Shown here: piece after piece, positions 1 to 7,740 of the stretch
Position numbering within the stretch: position 1 is the first letter of the stretch
Layout of the letters: the number at the start of each line of letters is the position of its first letter
Source of the DNA: Flavobacteriaceae bacterium UBA5544
GTDB lineage: Bacteria; Bacteroidota; Bacteroidia; Flavobacteriales; Flavobacteriaceae
Reading direction: 5' to 3'
Length of the DNA: 38,348 bases
Assembly (NCBI GenBank): GCA_002426755.1
Contig: DINI01000019.1
Location: 269,033-307,380, forward strand
Position numbers and translations under genes: made by a program
The notes under the pieces: generated by a model
What the model was told of the DNA's origin: nothing
The model's database searches: none
Seen by the model: only the letters and a program-made list of their open reading frames with translations

Positions 1-408
1 GATTGTTATGGTATTGACATGGCCAGACTTGAGGGTTTGATTGCCTTTCGAGCCATGTTGGAGCTTTTAAAAGAGAATGATAAATACCATTTGATAGAAG
101 AAGTTTACCATAAATGCAAAGCACAAACAGAATTGGAAGATAAAGACGTCCACAATTTCGTCAAAGATTTGTATGATGAGTTTACAGATGAACAAATTTC
201 TGATAAGATAGCAGAATTAATTTCTGATACCTCTGTTAAAGCTGAAGTGAAAACCATCTTCCAAACTGTGGCTAACCTACATTTGGCTTGTCCTAAAAAT
301 TTAGGAGATTGGTATTTCACTGGAGATTATCCAACTGTTGGGGGCAATCGCGTAGTAAATAGAGCCTTCATCAATTTTTATGAAGGGAATGATGAAAGAG
401 CTTATTAG
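1..408 (+). CDS. purF: Amidophosphoribosyltransferase (PurF-type), 3' part only
   Basis: The frame is open from the first base, so the gene starts outside the window; 135 C-terminal residues are visible. The fragment begins DCYGIDMARLEGLIAF and ends with GDWYFTGDYPTVGGNRVVNRAFINFYEG, which I recognise as the tail of the Bacteroidota-type glutamine phosphoribosylpyrophosphate amidotransferase. That enzyme makes 5-phosphoribosylamine, the first committed step of purine synthesis, in the cytoplasm. The glutaminase and PRPP-binding parts are not in the window, so catalytic residues cannot be checked. The stop is TAG. No terminator hairpin directly follows; the next structured sequences belong to the small-RNA-like units. 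Confidence 0.75.
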   Translation, partial: DCYGIDMARLEGLIAFRAMLELLKENDKYHLIEEVYHKCKAQTELEDKDVHNFVKDLYDEFTDEQISDKIAELISDTSVKAEVKTIFQTVANLHLACPKNLGDWYFTGDYPTVGGNRVVNRAFINFYEGNDERAY

Positions 409-529
409 TCAACTCGTTATATTTTATTGATTAAATGTATAAATAAAGCGCTTTGTCTAAAAAAAATGCGTTTAATCGGATAAACATGCATTTCGTCTAA
501 TAATTATAAATTCTTAAATTAATTCCGCA

Positions 530-537
530 TACTTTAG
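530..537 (+). promoter_or_regulatory. -7 promoter element of small RNA unit 1
   Basis: TACTTTAG matches the Bacteroidota -7 consensus TAnnTTTG except at one position. It ends 4 bases before the start of the sequence shared by the two units (542), as expected for a transcription start there. A TCTAATAA box at 496-503 lies 34 bases upstream of the element, exactly as in unit 2. Confidence 0.5.
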
Positions 538-541
538 TGTC

Positions 542-614
542 ACCATAACATAAGTAGGTTAAGTTCATGGTAGATTTGGGGCAAAAAAAGGTGAACATCT
601 GTTCACCTTTTTTT
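542..614 (+). ncRNA. Putative small RNA, unit 1 of a tandem pair
   Basis: A unit of about 73 nt with no convincing reading frame. Its 5' part can fold into a hairpin: 542-549 (ACCATAAC) pairs with 563-571 (GTTCATGGT), leaving one bulged base at 566. A short linker with GATTTGGGGC (573-582) follows, then a strong intrinsic terminator at 583-614. The unit is repeated almost base for base at 798-868. Differences fall in the hairpin bulge, the terminator loop, one base that becomes a G-U wobble, and the length of the A/T run flanking the terminator, so the structure is kept. A promoter-like element sits just upstream. I do not recognise the family. It could be a regulatory RNA controlled from its own promoter, or a repeated intergenic element with a terminator. 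Confidence 0.55.
583..614 (+). terminator. Intrinsic terminator of small RNA unit 1
   Basis: GGTGAAC (590-596), loop ATCT, GTTCACC (601-607), flanked by seven A and seven T. The A-T flanks extend the perfect stem to 14 base pairs, and the symmetry would let it work on both strands. Confidence 0.8.
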
Positions 615-723
615 ATTTTAATAGAAGTCTATTAACTCCCAATTCTCAAACCTTTGCACCAATATTATTCCCTTTATTTTGGAAAAAAATTTGTCATTCG
701 TCGATTATAGAAAGCAAATCCAT

Positions 724-758
724 CGTTTAGCCTAATATATAAGTCGTTTATCTAATAA
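724..758 (+). promoter_or_regulatory. Possible operator upstream of small RNA unit 2
   Basis: CGTTTA occurs at 724-729 and 745-750, exactly 21 bases (two helical turns) apart, followed by TCTAATAA at 751-758. Unit 1 has related words at 469-474 (CGTTTA) and 494-503 (CGTCTAATAA), but spaced 25 bases. The position relative to the -7 element (34 bases from TCTAATAA) is the same in both units. Half-sites two turns apart fit a dimeric activator; a LytTR-type regulator is one candidate, but the match to its consensus is only partial. Confidence 0.35.
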
Positions 759-784
759 ATTTAAATAATGAATTTAAGTCAGCA

Positions 785-792
785 TATATTTG
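785..792 (+). promoter_or_regulatory. -7 promoter element of small RNA unit 2
   Basis: TATATTTG is a perfect match to TAnnTTTG and ends 5 bases before the first base of the repeated unit (798). No clear -33 TTG box is visible, which would fit dependence on an activator binding upstream. Confidence 0.6.
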
Positions 793-797
793 CTTCA

Positions 798-868
798 ACC
801 ATAACATAAGTAGGTTAAGTTTATGGTAGATTTGGGGCAAAAAAGGTGGACACTCGTTCACCTTTTTT
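798..868 (+). ncRNA. Putative small RNA, unit 2 of a tandem pair
   Basis: Second copy of the element at 542, shifted by 256 bases. The 5' hairpin is formed by 798-805 with 819-827, the bulged base being T (822) where unit 1 has C. GATTTGGGGC is conserved at 829-838. The terminator follows at 839-868. A short ATG frame starting inside both copies was considered, but it runs through the terminator and diverges in frame, so a non-coding RNA is preferred. This copy has the better promoter. Function unknown. Confidence 0.55.
839..868 (+). terminator. Intrinsic terminator of small RNA unit 2
   Basis: GGTGGAC (845-851), loop ACTC, GTTCACC (856-862), with six A before and six T after. Relative to unit 1 one A-T pair has become a G-U wobble and the loop has changed while pairing is retained. 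Confidence 0.8.
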
Positions 869-938
869 CATTCCAACTTTTTTTAAAGAAGCATCTCCAT
901 TTTAAACAAATTCTAACAAAGCTCCATCAGTATAAACC

Positions 939-966
939 AAAAAAAGCAAACCCATTTGAGTTTGCT
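939..966 (-). terminator. Terminator of the superoxide dismutase gene
   Basis: On the minus strand AGCAAAC (966-960) pairs with GTTTGCT (951-945) across an 8-base loop and runs into a T tract (the A run at 939-945). It lies 26 bases past the sod stop codon. Confidence 0.7.
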
Positions 967-991
967 CTTCATATTTAAAAGAACCTAAAGT

Positions 992-1600
992 TTATTTTGC
1001 CTCGGCATATCGTCTTTCTACCTCATTCCAATTGATAACATTAAAAAAGGCATTGATATAGTCAGGTCTTCTGTTCTGATAGTTGAGATAATACGCATGC
1101 TCCCAAACATCCAATCCTAAAATTGGCGTTCCTTCACAACCTGTACCAGGCATTAATGGATTATCCTGATTTGGAGTAGAACAAATTTCAACCTTTCCTC
1201 CTTTATGTACACACAACCAAGCCCAACCAGATCCAAATCTTGTGGCAGCGGCTTTACTGAATTCGTCTTTAAAAGCATCAAACGTTTTGTATTTTGCTTC
1301 AATGGCATCCTTTAATTCGCCAGAAAGTCTTCCTTTGTTTTCAGGATTCATTACTTCCCAAAACAAGGAGTGGTTATAAAACCCACCGCCATTATTCCTG
1401 ACCGCTTTGTTTTCCATATCAAGATTGATAAGTATATTTTCTATGGTTTTTCCTTCCAAGTCAGTTCCTTCAATGGCACTGTTAAGATTGTTGGTGTAAC
1501 CTTGATGGTGTTTGGTGTGGTGTATTTCCATTGTGCGCGCGTCGATATGTGGTTCTAAAGCATCGTACGCATATTTTAATTTCGGTAATTCGAAAGCCAT
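992..1600 (-). CDS. sodA: Superoxide dismutase, Mn/Fe family
   Basis: 202 residues, the normal length for this family, cytoplasmic (no signal peptide). It converts superoxide to oxygen and hydrogen peroxide. The four metal ligands are visible: His27 (in MEIHHTKHH), His77 (in GGGFYNHSLFW), Asp164 and His168 (in LDVWEHAYY). The Gly-rich NNGGG before His77 and Gln145 in the STPNQDNP loop are the combination usual in manganese enzymes, but metal choice cannot be settled from sequence and cambialistic enzymes exist. The gene is monocistronic, with a -7 element at 1637-1644 and its own terminator at 939-966. Confidence 0.95.
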   Translation of the reverse strand: MAFELPKLKYAYDALEPHIDARTMEIHHTKHHQGYTNNLNSAIEGTDLEGKTIENILINLDMENKAVRNNGGGFYNHSLFWEVMNPENKGRLSGELKDAIEAKYKTFDAFKDEFSKAAATRFGSGWAWLCVHKGGKVEICSTPNQDNPLMPGTGCEGTPILGLDVWEHAYYLNYQNRRPDYINAFFNVINWNEVERRYAEAK

Positions 1601-1636
1601 AATATTTATTTTTTATATGTTAATATTTATTTCTAT

Positions 1637-1644
1637 CAAATTTA
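1637..1644 (-). promoter_or_regulatory. -7 promoter element of the superoxide dismutase gene
   Basis: On the minus strand this reads TAAATTTG, a perfect TAnnTTTG. It predicts a leader of about 30 nt before the ATG at 1600. Confidence 0.5.
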
Positions 1645-1790
1645 CGCATAATACAGCGCATTAAAAAATATAAACTAGTGACGGGAAAAGTCTTATAAAA
1701 AATTTAACATTTGGATAATGCGTTTACTTTTTAAAGAAATAATTTCGGCAAACCCATTAAGAGTTTTATCTTGTATCGAAATTATTTTGA

Positions 1791-4700
1791 ATGTCAAAAG
1801 AGTGTGCCTTTACAATCTACAACGCGTCTGCTGGAAGTGGTAAGACTTACACACTCGTCAAAGAATATCTCAAAATTGTCCTTAAATCCAGATCGCCTCT
1901 AGCATTCAAAACTATTTTGGCATTGACCTTTACCAATAAGGCCGTTGCCGAAATGAAGGAACGTATTATTAAAACACTCCAGGAGTTTTCTGATGCAGCC
2001 ATTTTAACAGCATCCTCTTCAATGTTTAAAACGCTTTCTGAAGAACTCAATATGGAGCCCAAACTGCTTCATCAAAAATCAAAAAACATATTGGAAAACA
2101 TAGTACATAACTTTGCGTCTTTTGATGTTTCCACAATCGACAAGTTCAACCATAAACTTATTAGAACGTTTGCCTACGACCTAAACCTGCCACTAAATTT
2201 TGAGGTAGAACTCGACACCATAAATTTATTGGGCAAAGCTGTGGACAAACTAATTGACAAGGCAGGAACCGACAAAGAACTCACCAAAATACTGGTGGAT
2301 TTTGCCATTGAAAAAGCTGATGATGATAAGAGTTGGGACGTTTCCTACGATTTTAATTCCATCGCAAAACTTCTCATCAATGAAAATGATATTCCTTATA
2401 TAAATGCTTTAAAGGGTAAAACACTTGACGATTTCAAAGCACTAAAGTCGAACCTGACCACATCCATTATTAATCTCCAAAACCAAATTGTCGAGAAAGC
2501 ACAAGAAACTTTAGAGTTGATCGTAAACTACGGGTTACAGTTTGATTATTTTTCGAATGGTTATCTGCCAAAATATTTTCAAAAATTGTTGGACGGAAGT
2601 TTTGATGTGAATTTTGGTCTGAAATGGCAATTGGACTTAGAGGAAGGCAATACACTTTACCCCAAACGTGTATCTTCAGAAACTGCTTCAGCCATTGAGG
2701 GAATACAACCTCAACTTTTGAAGATTTTTTTAGACACCAAACAGTCCATTCTTCAATATAAATTTCTAAAAAATGCTTTAAAGAACATTACTCCTTTATC
2801 TGTCTTAAACGCCATCAACAAATCGCTTCAGGAACTAAAAGAAGATGAGGATCTGTTATTGATTTCTGAATTCAATTCTCTTATAAGCAATGAAATCAAA
2901 AACCAACCGGCTCCTTTTATCTACGAACGGATTGGCGAAAAGTTCAAACACTATTTTATTGATGAATTTCAGGATACTTCGGCATTGCAGTGGGAAAATA
3001 TGATTCCATTGATAGATAATGCTCTTTCCGGTGAAAATCTTAAAGGTGAAACGGGTTCTGCCATGATTGTTGGTGATGCCAAACAGGCAATCTATAGATG
3101 GCGAGGCGGAAAGGCACAACAGTTCATTGACTTGTATATGGATAAGAATCCATTTTTTGTTGAAAAATGCGTTCGCAATTTACCATCTAATTACAGGAGT
3201 TTGAAACAGATTGTCACGTTTAACAATTCATTTTTTAAACACATCGCTGGTTTCGCGTTTTCAACTGAAAACCATCAAACTATTTTTGAAAATAGCAATC
3301 AAGTTGATACCATTGCCAAAGAAGGCTATGTAGAATTGACCTTTTTGGATGTCAAAAACATGGAGGAAGACGAAAGCAAAGATCTTTTGTACTGCGAAAC
3401 CATATTGAAAACCATTTTAAAAGTTCAAGAAAATGGCTTTCATTTAAAAGATATTTGCATCATTACCCGAAAATCCAAAGAAGGAATTGCCATTGCTGAA
3501 TATTTGAGTTCTGAAGACATTCCTATTGTATCGTCAGAATCATTGTTGCTTCAAAATTCTCCAGAAGTGAATTTTATAGCTTCCATAATTTCTCTCGCCA
3601 CACAACCAAAAAATGATGAAATTAAGATTGAAGTCTTAAGCTATTTGGCAGAACACAAATTGAAATTGGAAGACAAACATTCCTTTTTCAATGGTTTGAT
3701 TGCAAAAGAAGTGTCGCAACTATTCAAGAAACTCTCTGATTTTGGATTCTATTTTAATTTTGAGTTGTTTTTGCAGTTATCACTATATGAAGCGGTCGAA
3801 ACCATTGTCAGGGCATTTCACTTAAATGAAACTTCTAATGCCTACTTGCAATTCTTCATGGATGAGATTTTGGATTATTCACAAAAACATGACGCAAGTT
3901 TTTCGGGTTTCATCAGCCATTGGGAACTCAAAAAAGATAAATTGAGCGTCGTGTCTCCGCAAGGGAATAACGCAGTGCAAATTATGACCATCCATAAATC
4001 GAAAGGTTTGGAGTTTCCTGTGGTTATTTTTCCATATGCCAATCAAGATATTTACTTCGATATGTCACCAAAAACATGGTTTCCGGTCAATAAAGAAGAA
4101 TTTAATGGATTTTCAGACTTGTTCATCAACCTAAACAAAGACCTTGAGGGGTTTGGTGAATTAGGTTCATCTATTTATAAAGACTATCGCTCCGAATTGG
4201 AATTGGATACGCTAAATCTCCTGTATGTAGTCATGACAAGAGCGGTTGAGCAACTCTATATTATTTCTGAACTGGATTTGGATGCCAAGCAAAACGAAAA
4301 ACTGAATTTGTATTCGGGATTATTCATCAATTATTTGAAGACCATCAATCAATGGAATGATTCCCAAAATATTTATACGTTCGGAAACCCATCTCGGCAA
4401 TTAGAAGCAAAAGAAAAGCAGACTTCAATCACACAAGGTCAATTTATTTGTACTTCCAAAGAAGATCATACTCTCACCATTGTTACCAATTCGGGTTATT
4501 TATGGGGTACTGCGCAAGAAAAAGCACAGGAAAAAGGAAACCTGGTTCACAACCTCATGTCACAAATCAAAACTGCAAATGACATTCCTTTTGTGATGGA
4601 TGATTTTTATTCTTCTGGAATATTGAACGCCGAGCAAGTTGAAGAACTCACCATTTTAATTGAACATATAGTCCACCACGCAGATTTACATCCCTATTAT

Positions 4701-4949
4701 GCGGATGGACTAATAGTTTATAATGAAAAAGACATCATCACAAAAGAAGGTATTATTATGCGTCCAGACCGAATTGTTGTCACCAAGGCTAATGAAACAG
4801 TCATAATGGACTATAAAACTGGTCTTGAAAAACCGTCCCATTTACAACAATTATTGAGCTATCAATCTGTTTTGGAAGAAATGGATTTTAAAGTCACAAA
4901 AAAAATATTGATTTATATTAATGAGGACATTCAAGTAAAAGAATTTTAA
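1791..4949 (+). CDS. addA: AddA/RecB-like UvrD-family helicase-nuclease
   Basis: 1052 residues. An SF1 helicase core is followed by a RecB-type nuclease domain. Motifs in order: Walker A NASAGSGKT (Lys18), LTFTNKAVAEMKERI, Walker B DEFQDT (about residue 391), GDAKQAIYRWRGG, NYRS, TIHKSKGLEFPVV (about 735) and LLYVVMTRA (about 814). The C-terminal nuclease shows GNLVH, MRPDRIV and DYKTG (about 1006), the PD-(D/E)XK residues. Such proteins resect double-strand breaks and load RecA with an AddB partner; the likely partner lies 2.8 kb downstream (7741). The gene ends 24 bases before kbl, so the two may be co-transcribed. The symbol is by analogy: Bacteroidota versions are distant from Bacillus AddA. 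Confidence 0.85.
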   Translation: MSKECAFTIYNASAGSGKTYTLVKEYLKIVLKSRSPLAFKTILALTFTNKAVAEMKERIIKTLQEFSDAAILTASSSMFKTLSEELNMEPKLLHQKSKNILENIVHNFASFDVSTIDKFNHKLIRTFAYDLNLPLNFEVELDTINLLGKAVDKLIDKAGTDKELTKILVDFAIEKADDDKSWDVSYDFNSIAKLLINENDIPYINALKGKTLDDFKALKSNLTTSIINLQNQIVEKAQETLELIVNYGLQFDYFSNGYLPKYFQKLLDGSFDVNFGLKWQLDLEEGNTLYPKRVSSETASAIEGIQPQLLKIFLDTKQSILQYKFLKNALKNITPLSVLNAINKSLQELKEDEDLLLISEFNSLISNEIKNQPAPFIYERIGEKFKHYFIDEFQDTSALQWENMIPLIDNALSGENLKGETGSAMIVGDAKQAIYRWRGGKAQQFIDLYMDKNPFFVEKCVRNLPSNYRSLKQIVTFNNSFFKHIAGFAFSTENHQTIFENSNQVDTIAKEGYVELTFLDVKNMEEDESKDLLYCETILKTILKVQENGFHLKDICIITRKSKEGIAIAEYLSSEDIPIVSSESLLLQNSPEVNFIASIISLATQPKNDEIKIEVLSYLAEHKLKLEDKHSFFNGLIAKEVSQLFKKLSDFGFYFNFELFLQLSLYEAVETIVRAFHLNETSNAYLQFFMDEILDYSQKHDASFSGFISHWELKKDKLSVVSPQGNNAVQIMTIHKSKGLEFPVVIFPYANQDIYFDMSPKTWFPVNKEEFNGFSDLFINLNKDLEGFGELGSSIYKDYRSELELDTLNLLYVVMTRAVEQLYIISELDLDAKQNEKLNLYSGLFINYLKTINQWNDSQNIYTFGNPSRQLEAKEKQTSITQGQFICTSKEDHTLTIVTNSGYLWGTAQEKAQEKGNLVHNLMSQIKTANDIPFVMDDFYSSGILNAEQVEELTILIEHIVHHADLHPYYADGLIVYNEKDIITKEGIIMRPDRIVVTKANETVIMDYKTGLEKPSHLQQLLSYQSVLEEMDFKVTKKILIYINEDIQVKEF

Positions 4950-4973
4950 ATTTGCAATAAACTCTACAAACTC

Positions 4974-6167
4974 ATGTACGGAAAAATCCAACAATACTTA
5001 CAACAAGAACTACAGAACATCAAAGATGACGGACTCTACAAGGAAGAACGCATTATTACTTCGCCGCAAGGAGCAGAAATCACACTTACCACTGGCGAGA
5101 CCGTTTTAAATTTTTGCGCTAATAACTATTTAGGCCTTTCTTCTCATCCGGAAGTCATACAGGCTGCAAAAGATGCAATGGACACTCACGGTTTCGGAAT
5201 GTCTTCGGTGCGTTTTATTTGTGGAACCCAAGATATCCATAAAACATTGGAGCAAAAAATTGCAGATTTCTACGGTACAGAAGACACCATATTATATGCG
5301 GCAGCCTTTGATGCCAATGGTGGTGTATTCGAACCTTTATTGGGTGAAGAAGATGCTATCATTTCAGATTCTTTAAACCATGCTTCCATTATTGATGGCG
5401 TTCGTTTGTGCAAGGCAGCTCGTTATCGCTATCAGAACAGTGATATGAAAGATTTGGAAGAGCAGCTTATTGCTGCCAACGATAGAGGTTCTCGATTTAA
5501 AATCATTGTAACAGATGGTGTGTTTTCTATGGATGGATTAGTTGCTCCTTTGGATAAAATCTGTGATTTGGCAGACAAGTATGATGCTTTGGTTATGATT
5601 GACGAATGTCACGCAGCCGGATTTATTGGAGAAACTGGCCGTGGAACACTTGAAGAAAAAGGTGTTATGGGGCATATCGACATTATAACTGGTACACTAG
5701 GTAAGGCACTAGGTGGCGCCATGGGAGGTTACACCACGGGCAAAAAGGAAATTATAGATATGTTACGCCAACGGTCTAGACCTTACTTGTTTTCAAACTC
5801 TTTAGCTCCAGCAATTGTAGGCGCTTCTATTAAAGTGTTTGAAATGCTCGCAAATGATACTTCTTTACGCGATACTTTGGACGAAAATACAGCATATTTT
5901 AAAGCCGGATTAAAAAAAGCCGGGTTTGACATCATTGATGGCGATTCTGCCATTGTTCCTGTGATGCTTTATGATGCAAAACTCTCTCAAACAATGGCTA
6001 AAATGCTATTAAAGGAAGGCATATATGTCATCGGTTTCTTTTTTCCTGTAGTGCCAAAGGAAAAAGCTAGGATTCGGGTGCAACTATCTGCCGCCCATAC
6101 AAAAGAGCATTTAGACAAAGCCATTTTTGCATTTACCAAAGTGGGTAAAGCTTTAGAAATTATTTAA
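4974..6167 (+). CDS. kbl: Glycine C-acetyltransferase (2-amino-3-ketobutyrate CoA ligase)
   Basis: 397 residues, full length for the alpha-oxoamine synthase family. It interconverts 2-amino-3-oxobutyrate plus CoA with glycine plus acetyl-CoA, the second step of threonine breakdown, in the cytoplasm. The PLP lysine is Lys244 in TGTLGKALGGA; Asp210 and His213 (MIDECHAAG) and His136 (LNHAS) are the cofactor-site residues expected. NNYLGLSSHPEV near the N-terminus and SRPYLFSN are family hallmarks. A related 8-amino-7-oxononanoate synthase (bioF) is less likely given the opening YGKIQQYL and FCANNYLG. Threonine dehydrogenase is not in the window. It lies inside the addA...addB interval with no evident functional tie. 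Confidence 0.92.
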   Translation: MYGKIQQYLQQELQNIKDDGLYKEERIITSPQGAEITLTTGETVLNFCANNYLGLSSHPEVIQAAKDAMDTHGFGMSSVRFICGTQDIHKTLEQKIADFYGTEDTILYAAAFDANGGVFEPLLGEEDAIISDSLNHASIIDGVRLCKAARYRYQNSDMKDLEEQLIAANDRGSRFKIIVTDGVFSMDGLVAPLDKICDLADKYDALVMIDECHAAGFIGETGRGTLEEKGVMGHIDIITGTLGKALGGAMGGYTTGKKEIIDMLRQRSRPYLFSNSLAPAIVGASIKVFEMLANDTSLRDTLDENTAYFKAGLKKAGFDIIDGDSAIVPVMLYDAKLSQTMAKMLLKEGIYVIGFFFPVVPKEKARIRVQLSAAHTKEHLDKAIFAFTKVGKALEII

Positions 6168-6214
6168 AATCAATCCAAAAAGGTATATTTTAGGGCAAAT
6201 AATCAATATTTTTA

Positions 6215-6222
6215 TATATTTG
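6215..6222 (+). promoter_or_regulatory. -7 promoter element of ompA
   Basis: TATATTTG, a perfect TAnnTTTG, 68 bases before the ATG at 6291. The predicted leader of about 60 nt is AT-rich, as is common for highly expressed genes in this phylum. Confidence 0.5.
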
Positions 6223-6290
6223 TCTTTGTTAATATAATTTAACAACTTACTTTTGTTTACAATTAACACTTAAAATTAAATTATTAGAAT

Positions 6291-7655
6291 ATGAAAAATC
6301 TTAGCAGATTATTTATTGCAACGTTGCTTTTATTGAGCTTCAGCAACGCTAATGCACAAGATGAGAACAATCCTTGGGCTCTGGGAGTTGGTGCCAATGC
6401 GGTTGATTTATATCCTGTTGGAGAGACTGCACCCTTGGGCGAGTACTTTGACGAGTACTTCAATGTCTCTGACCACTACAATTATTTACCTTCTTTATCT
6501 TCAATCTCTGTTTCTAGATATTTAAGTGATGGATTTATACTATCTGTTGCTGGATCAATCAATGAAATTGACAAAATTGGTGATTCATCGGCTAACGATT
6601 TATCCTACTATGCAGTTGATGGTACTGTTAAATATAGTTTTGGAAGTTTATTAAAATCTTCTTGGATTGAGCCTTATTTAGGTGTTGGTGGAGGTTACAC
6701 TTGGGTTGACGAAATTGGAGCTGGTACTTTAAATGGTACTGCAGGTTTTAACCTATGGTTCTCTGAAAACATTGGTCTTACAGTTCAGTCATCATACAAA
6801 CATGCCTTTGAAGATTATTTACCAAAACATTTCCAACATACTGTTGGATTGGCTATCAAATTTGGTGGAAAAGACACAGATGGTGACGGTATCTACGACA
6901 AAGATGATGCTTGTCCAGAAGTTGCTGGTTTAGCTGCATTCAATGGATGTCCTGATTCTGATGGTGACGGAATTGAAGATGCTAAAGATGATTGTCCTAA
7001 TGAAGCTGGTTTAGCTGAATTCAACGGATGTCCTGATGCTGACGGTGATGGTGTTCCAGACAATAAGGATGCTTGTCCAACTGTAGCTGGTCTTAAAGCT
7101 TTAGCTGGTTGTCCTGATGCGGATGGTGATGGTGTTGCTGATAAAGATGACGAATGTCCTAACCAAGCTGGTCCTGCTGCTAACAAAGGTTGCCCTTGGC
7201 CAGATACTGACGGAGATGGTGTATTAGACAAAGACGATAAATGTCCTAACGAAAAAGGAACTGTTGCTAACAACGGATGTCCTGAAGTTAAGCCTACTGT
7301 TGAGGTTATGAAACAATTGAATGAATATGCTAGAACTATCTTGTTTGATACTGGTAAAGCAACATTCAAAAAAGAATCTATCCAAACTTTAGAGTCTATG
7401 AATGCGATCTTCAAAGAATATCCAAAAGCTAACTTTGCTCTTGAAGGTTATACTGATAGTGTAGGTTCTGACAGATCAAACCAATTGTTATCTGAAAGAA
7501 GAGCTAATGCTGTAAGAGATTGGTTGATTGCTAATGGAATTGACAAAGATCGTTTGACTGCAAAAGGATTTGGTGAAGAAAACCCAATCGATTCTAACAA
7601 AACTGCTGCTGGTAGAACCAACAACAGACGTGTTGAAGTTAAACTTAAAGATTAA
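6291..7655 (+). CDS. ompA: OmpA-family outer membrane protein with thrombospondin type 3 repeats
   Basis: 454 residues. A signal peptide (MKNLSRLFIATLLLLSFSNANA) is followed by an OmpA-type beta-barrel (about 23-195), then five calcium-binding thrombospondin-3 repeats (about 195-333), each with D-x-D-G-D-G and a CP pair. The C-terminal OmpA domain (about 340-454) has the peptidoglycan-binding pattern GYTDSVG...LLSERRANAVRDWL...NRRVEV. It anchors the outer membrane to the cell wall and is usually one of the most abundant envelope proteins in this group. It has its own promoter (6215) and terminator (7701). The last codons and stop lie in an exact 20-base tandem duplication (7644-7683). The DNA of the repeats is itself repetitive and should not be read as an array of another kind. 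Confidence 0.92.
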   Translation: MKNLSRLFIATLLLLSFSNANAQDENNPWALGVGANAVDLYPVGETAPLGEYFDEYFNVSDHYNYLPSLSSISVSRYLSDGFILSVAGSINEIDKIGDSSANDLSYYAVDGTVKYSFGSLLKSSWIEPYLGVGGGYTWVDEIGAGTLNGTAGFNLWFSENIGLTVQSSYKHAFEDYLPKHFQHTVGLAIKFGGKDTDGDGIYDKDDACPEVAGLAAFNGCPDSDGDGIEDAKDDCPNEAGLAEFNGCPDADGDGVPDNKDACPTVAGLKALAGCPDADGDGVADKDDECPNQAGPAANKGCPWPDTDGDGVLDKDDKCPNEKGTVANNGCPEVKPTVEVMKQLNEYARTILFDTGKATFKKESIQTLESMNAIFKEYPKANFALEGYTDSVGSDRSNQLLSERRANAVRDWLIANGIDKDRLTAKGFGEENPIDSNKTAAGRTNNRRVEVKLKD

Positions 7656-7683
7656 TTTCTTTTCTTAAAGATTAATTTCTTTT
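7644..7683 (+). repeat. Exact 20-base tandem duplication across the ompA stop codon
   Basis: The 20 bases at 7644-7663, which include the final ompA codons and TAA, are repeated without change at 7664-7683. The second copy is non-coding. Because the first copy keeps the reading frame to the stop, the protein is unaffected. Confidence 0.9.
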
Positions 7684-7700
7684 AAAAATAAATAAGTTGA

Positions 7701-7730
7701 AAAACGCTCCGAATATCGGGGCGTTTTTTA
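7701..7730 (+). terminator. Intrinsic terminator of ompA
   Basis: CGCTCCG (7705-7711), loop AATAT, CGGGGCG (7717-7723) with one G-T pair, flanked by four A and followed by six T. It ends 11 bases before the addB-like start, so the promoter of that gene would have to lie within or just after it. Confidence 0.85.
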
Positions 7731-7740
7731 TTTTTATACT

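Noticed and set aside
568..669. Short ATG frame (MVDLGQKK...) starting inside both small RNA units
   Set aside because: It reads through the terminator stem, and the frames of the two copies diverge after eight codons because of an indel in the A run; unlikely to be translated.
4974..6167. 8-amino-7-oxononanoate synthase (bioF) for the kbl-like gene
   Set aside because: N-terminal and active-site context match 2-amino-3-ketobutyrate CoA ligase, and no biotin genes are near.
6874..7300. Regularly spaced DNA repeats resembling an array
   Set aside because: They are the coding repeats of the thrombospondin-3 domains of OmpA; the spacing is the protein repeat length and the units vary at third codon positions.
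6893..7414. 173-codon open frame on the minus strand within ompA
   Set aside because: A shadow of the repetitive, strongly biased ompA coding sequence; low-complexity Ser/Pro/Gly translation with no promoter.
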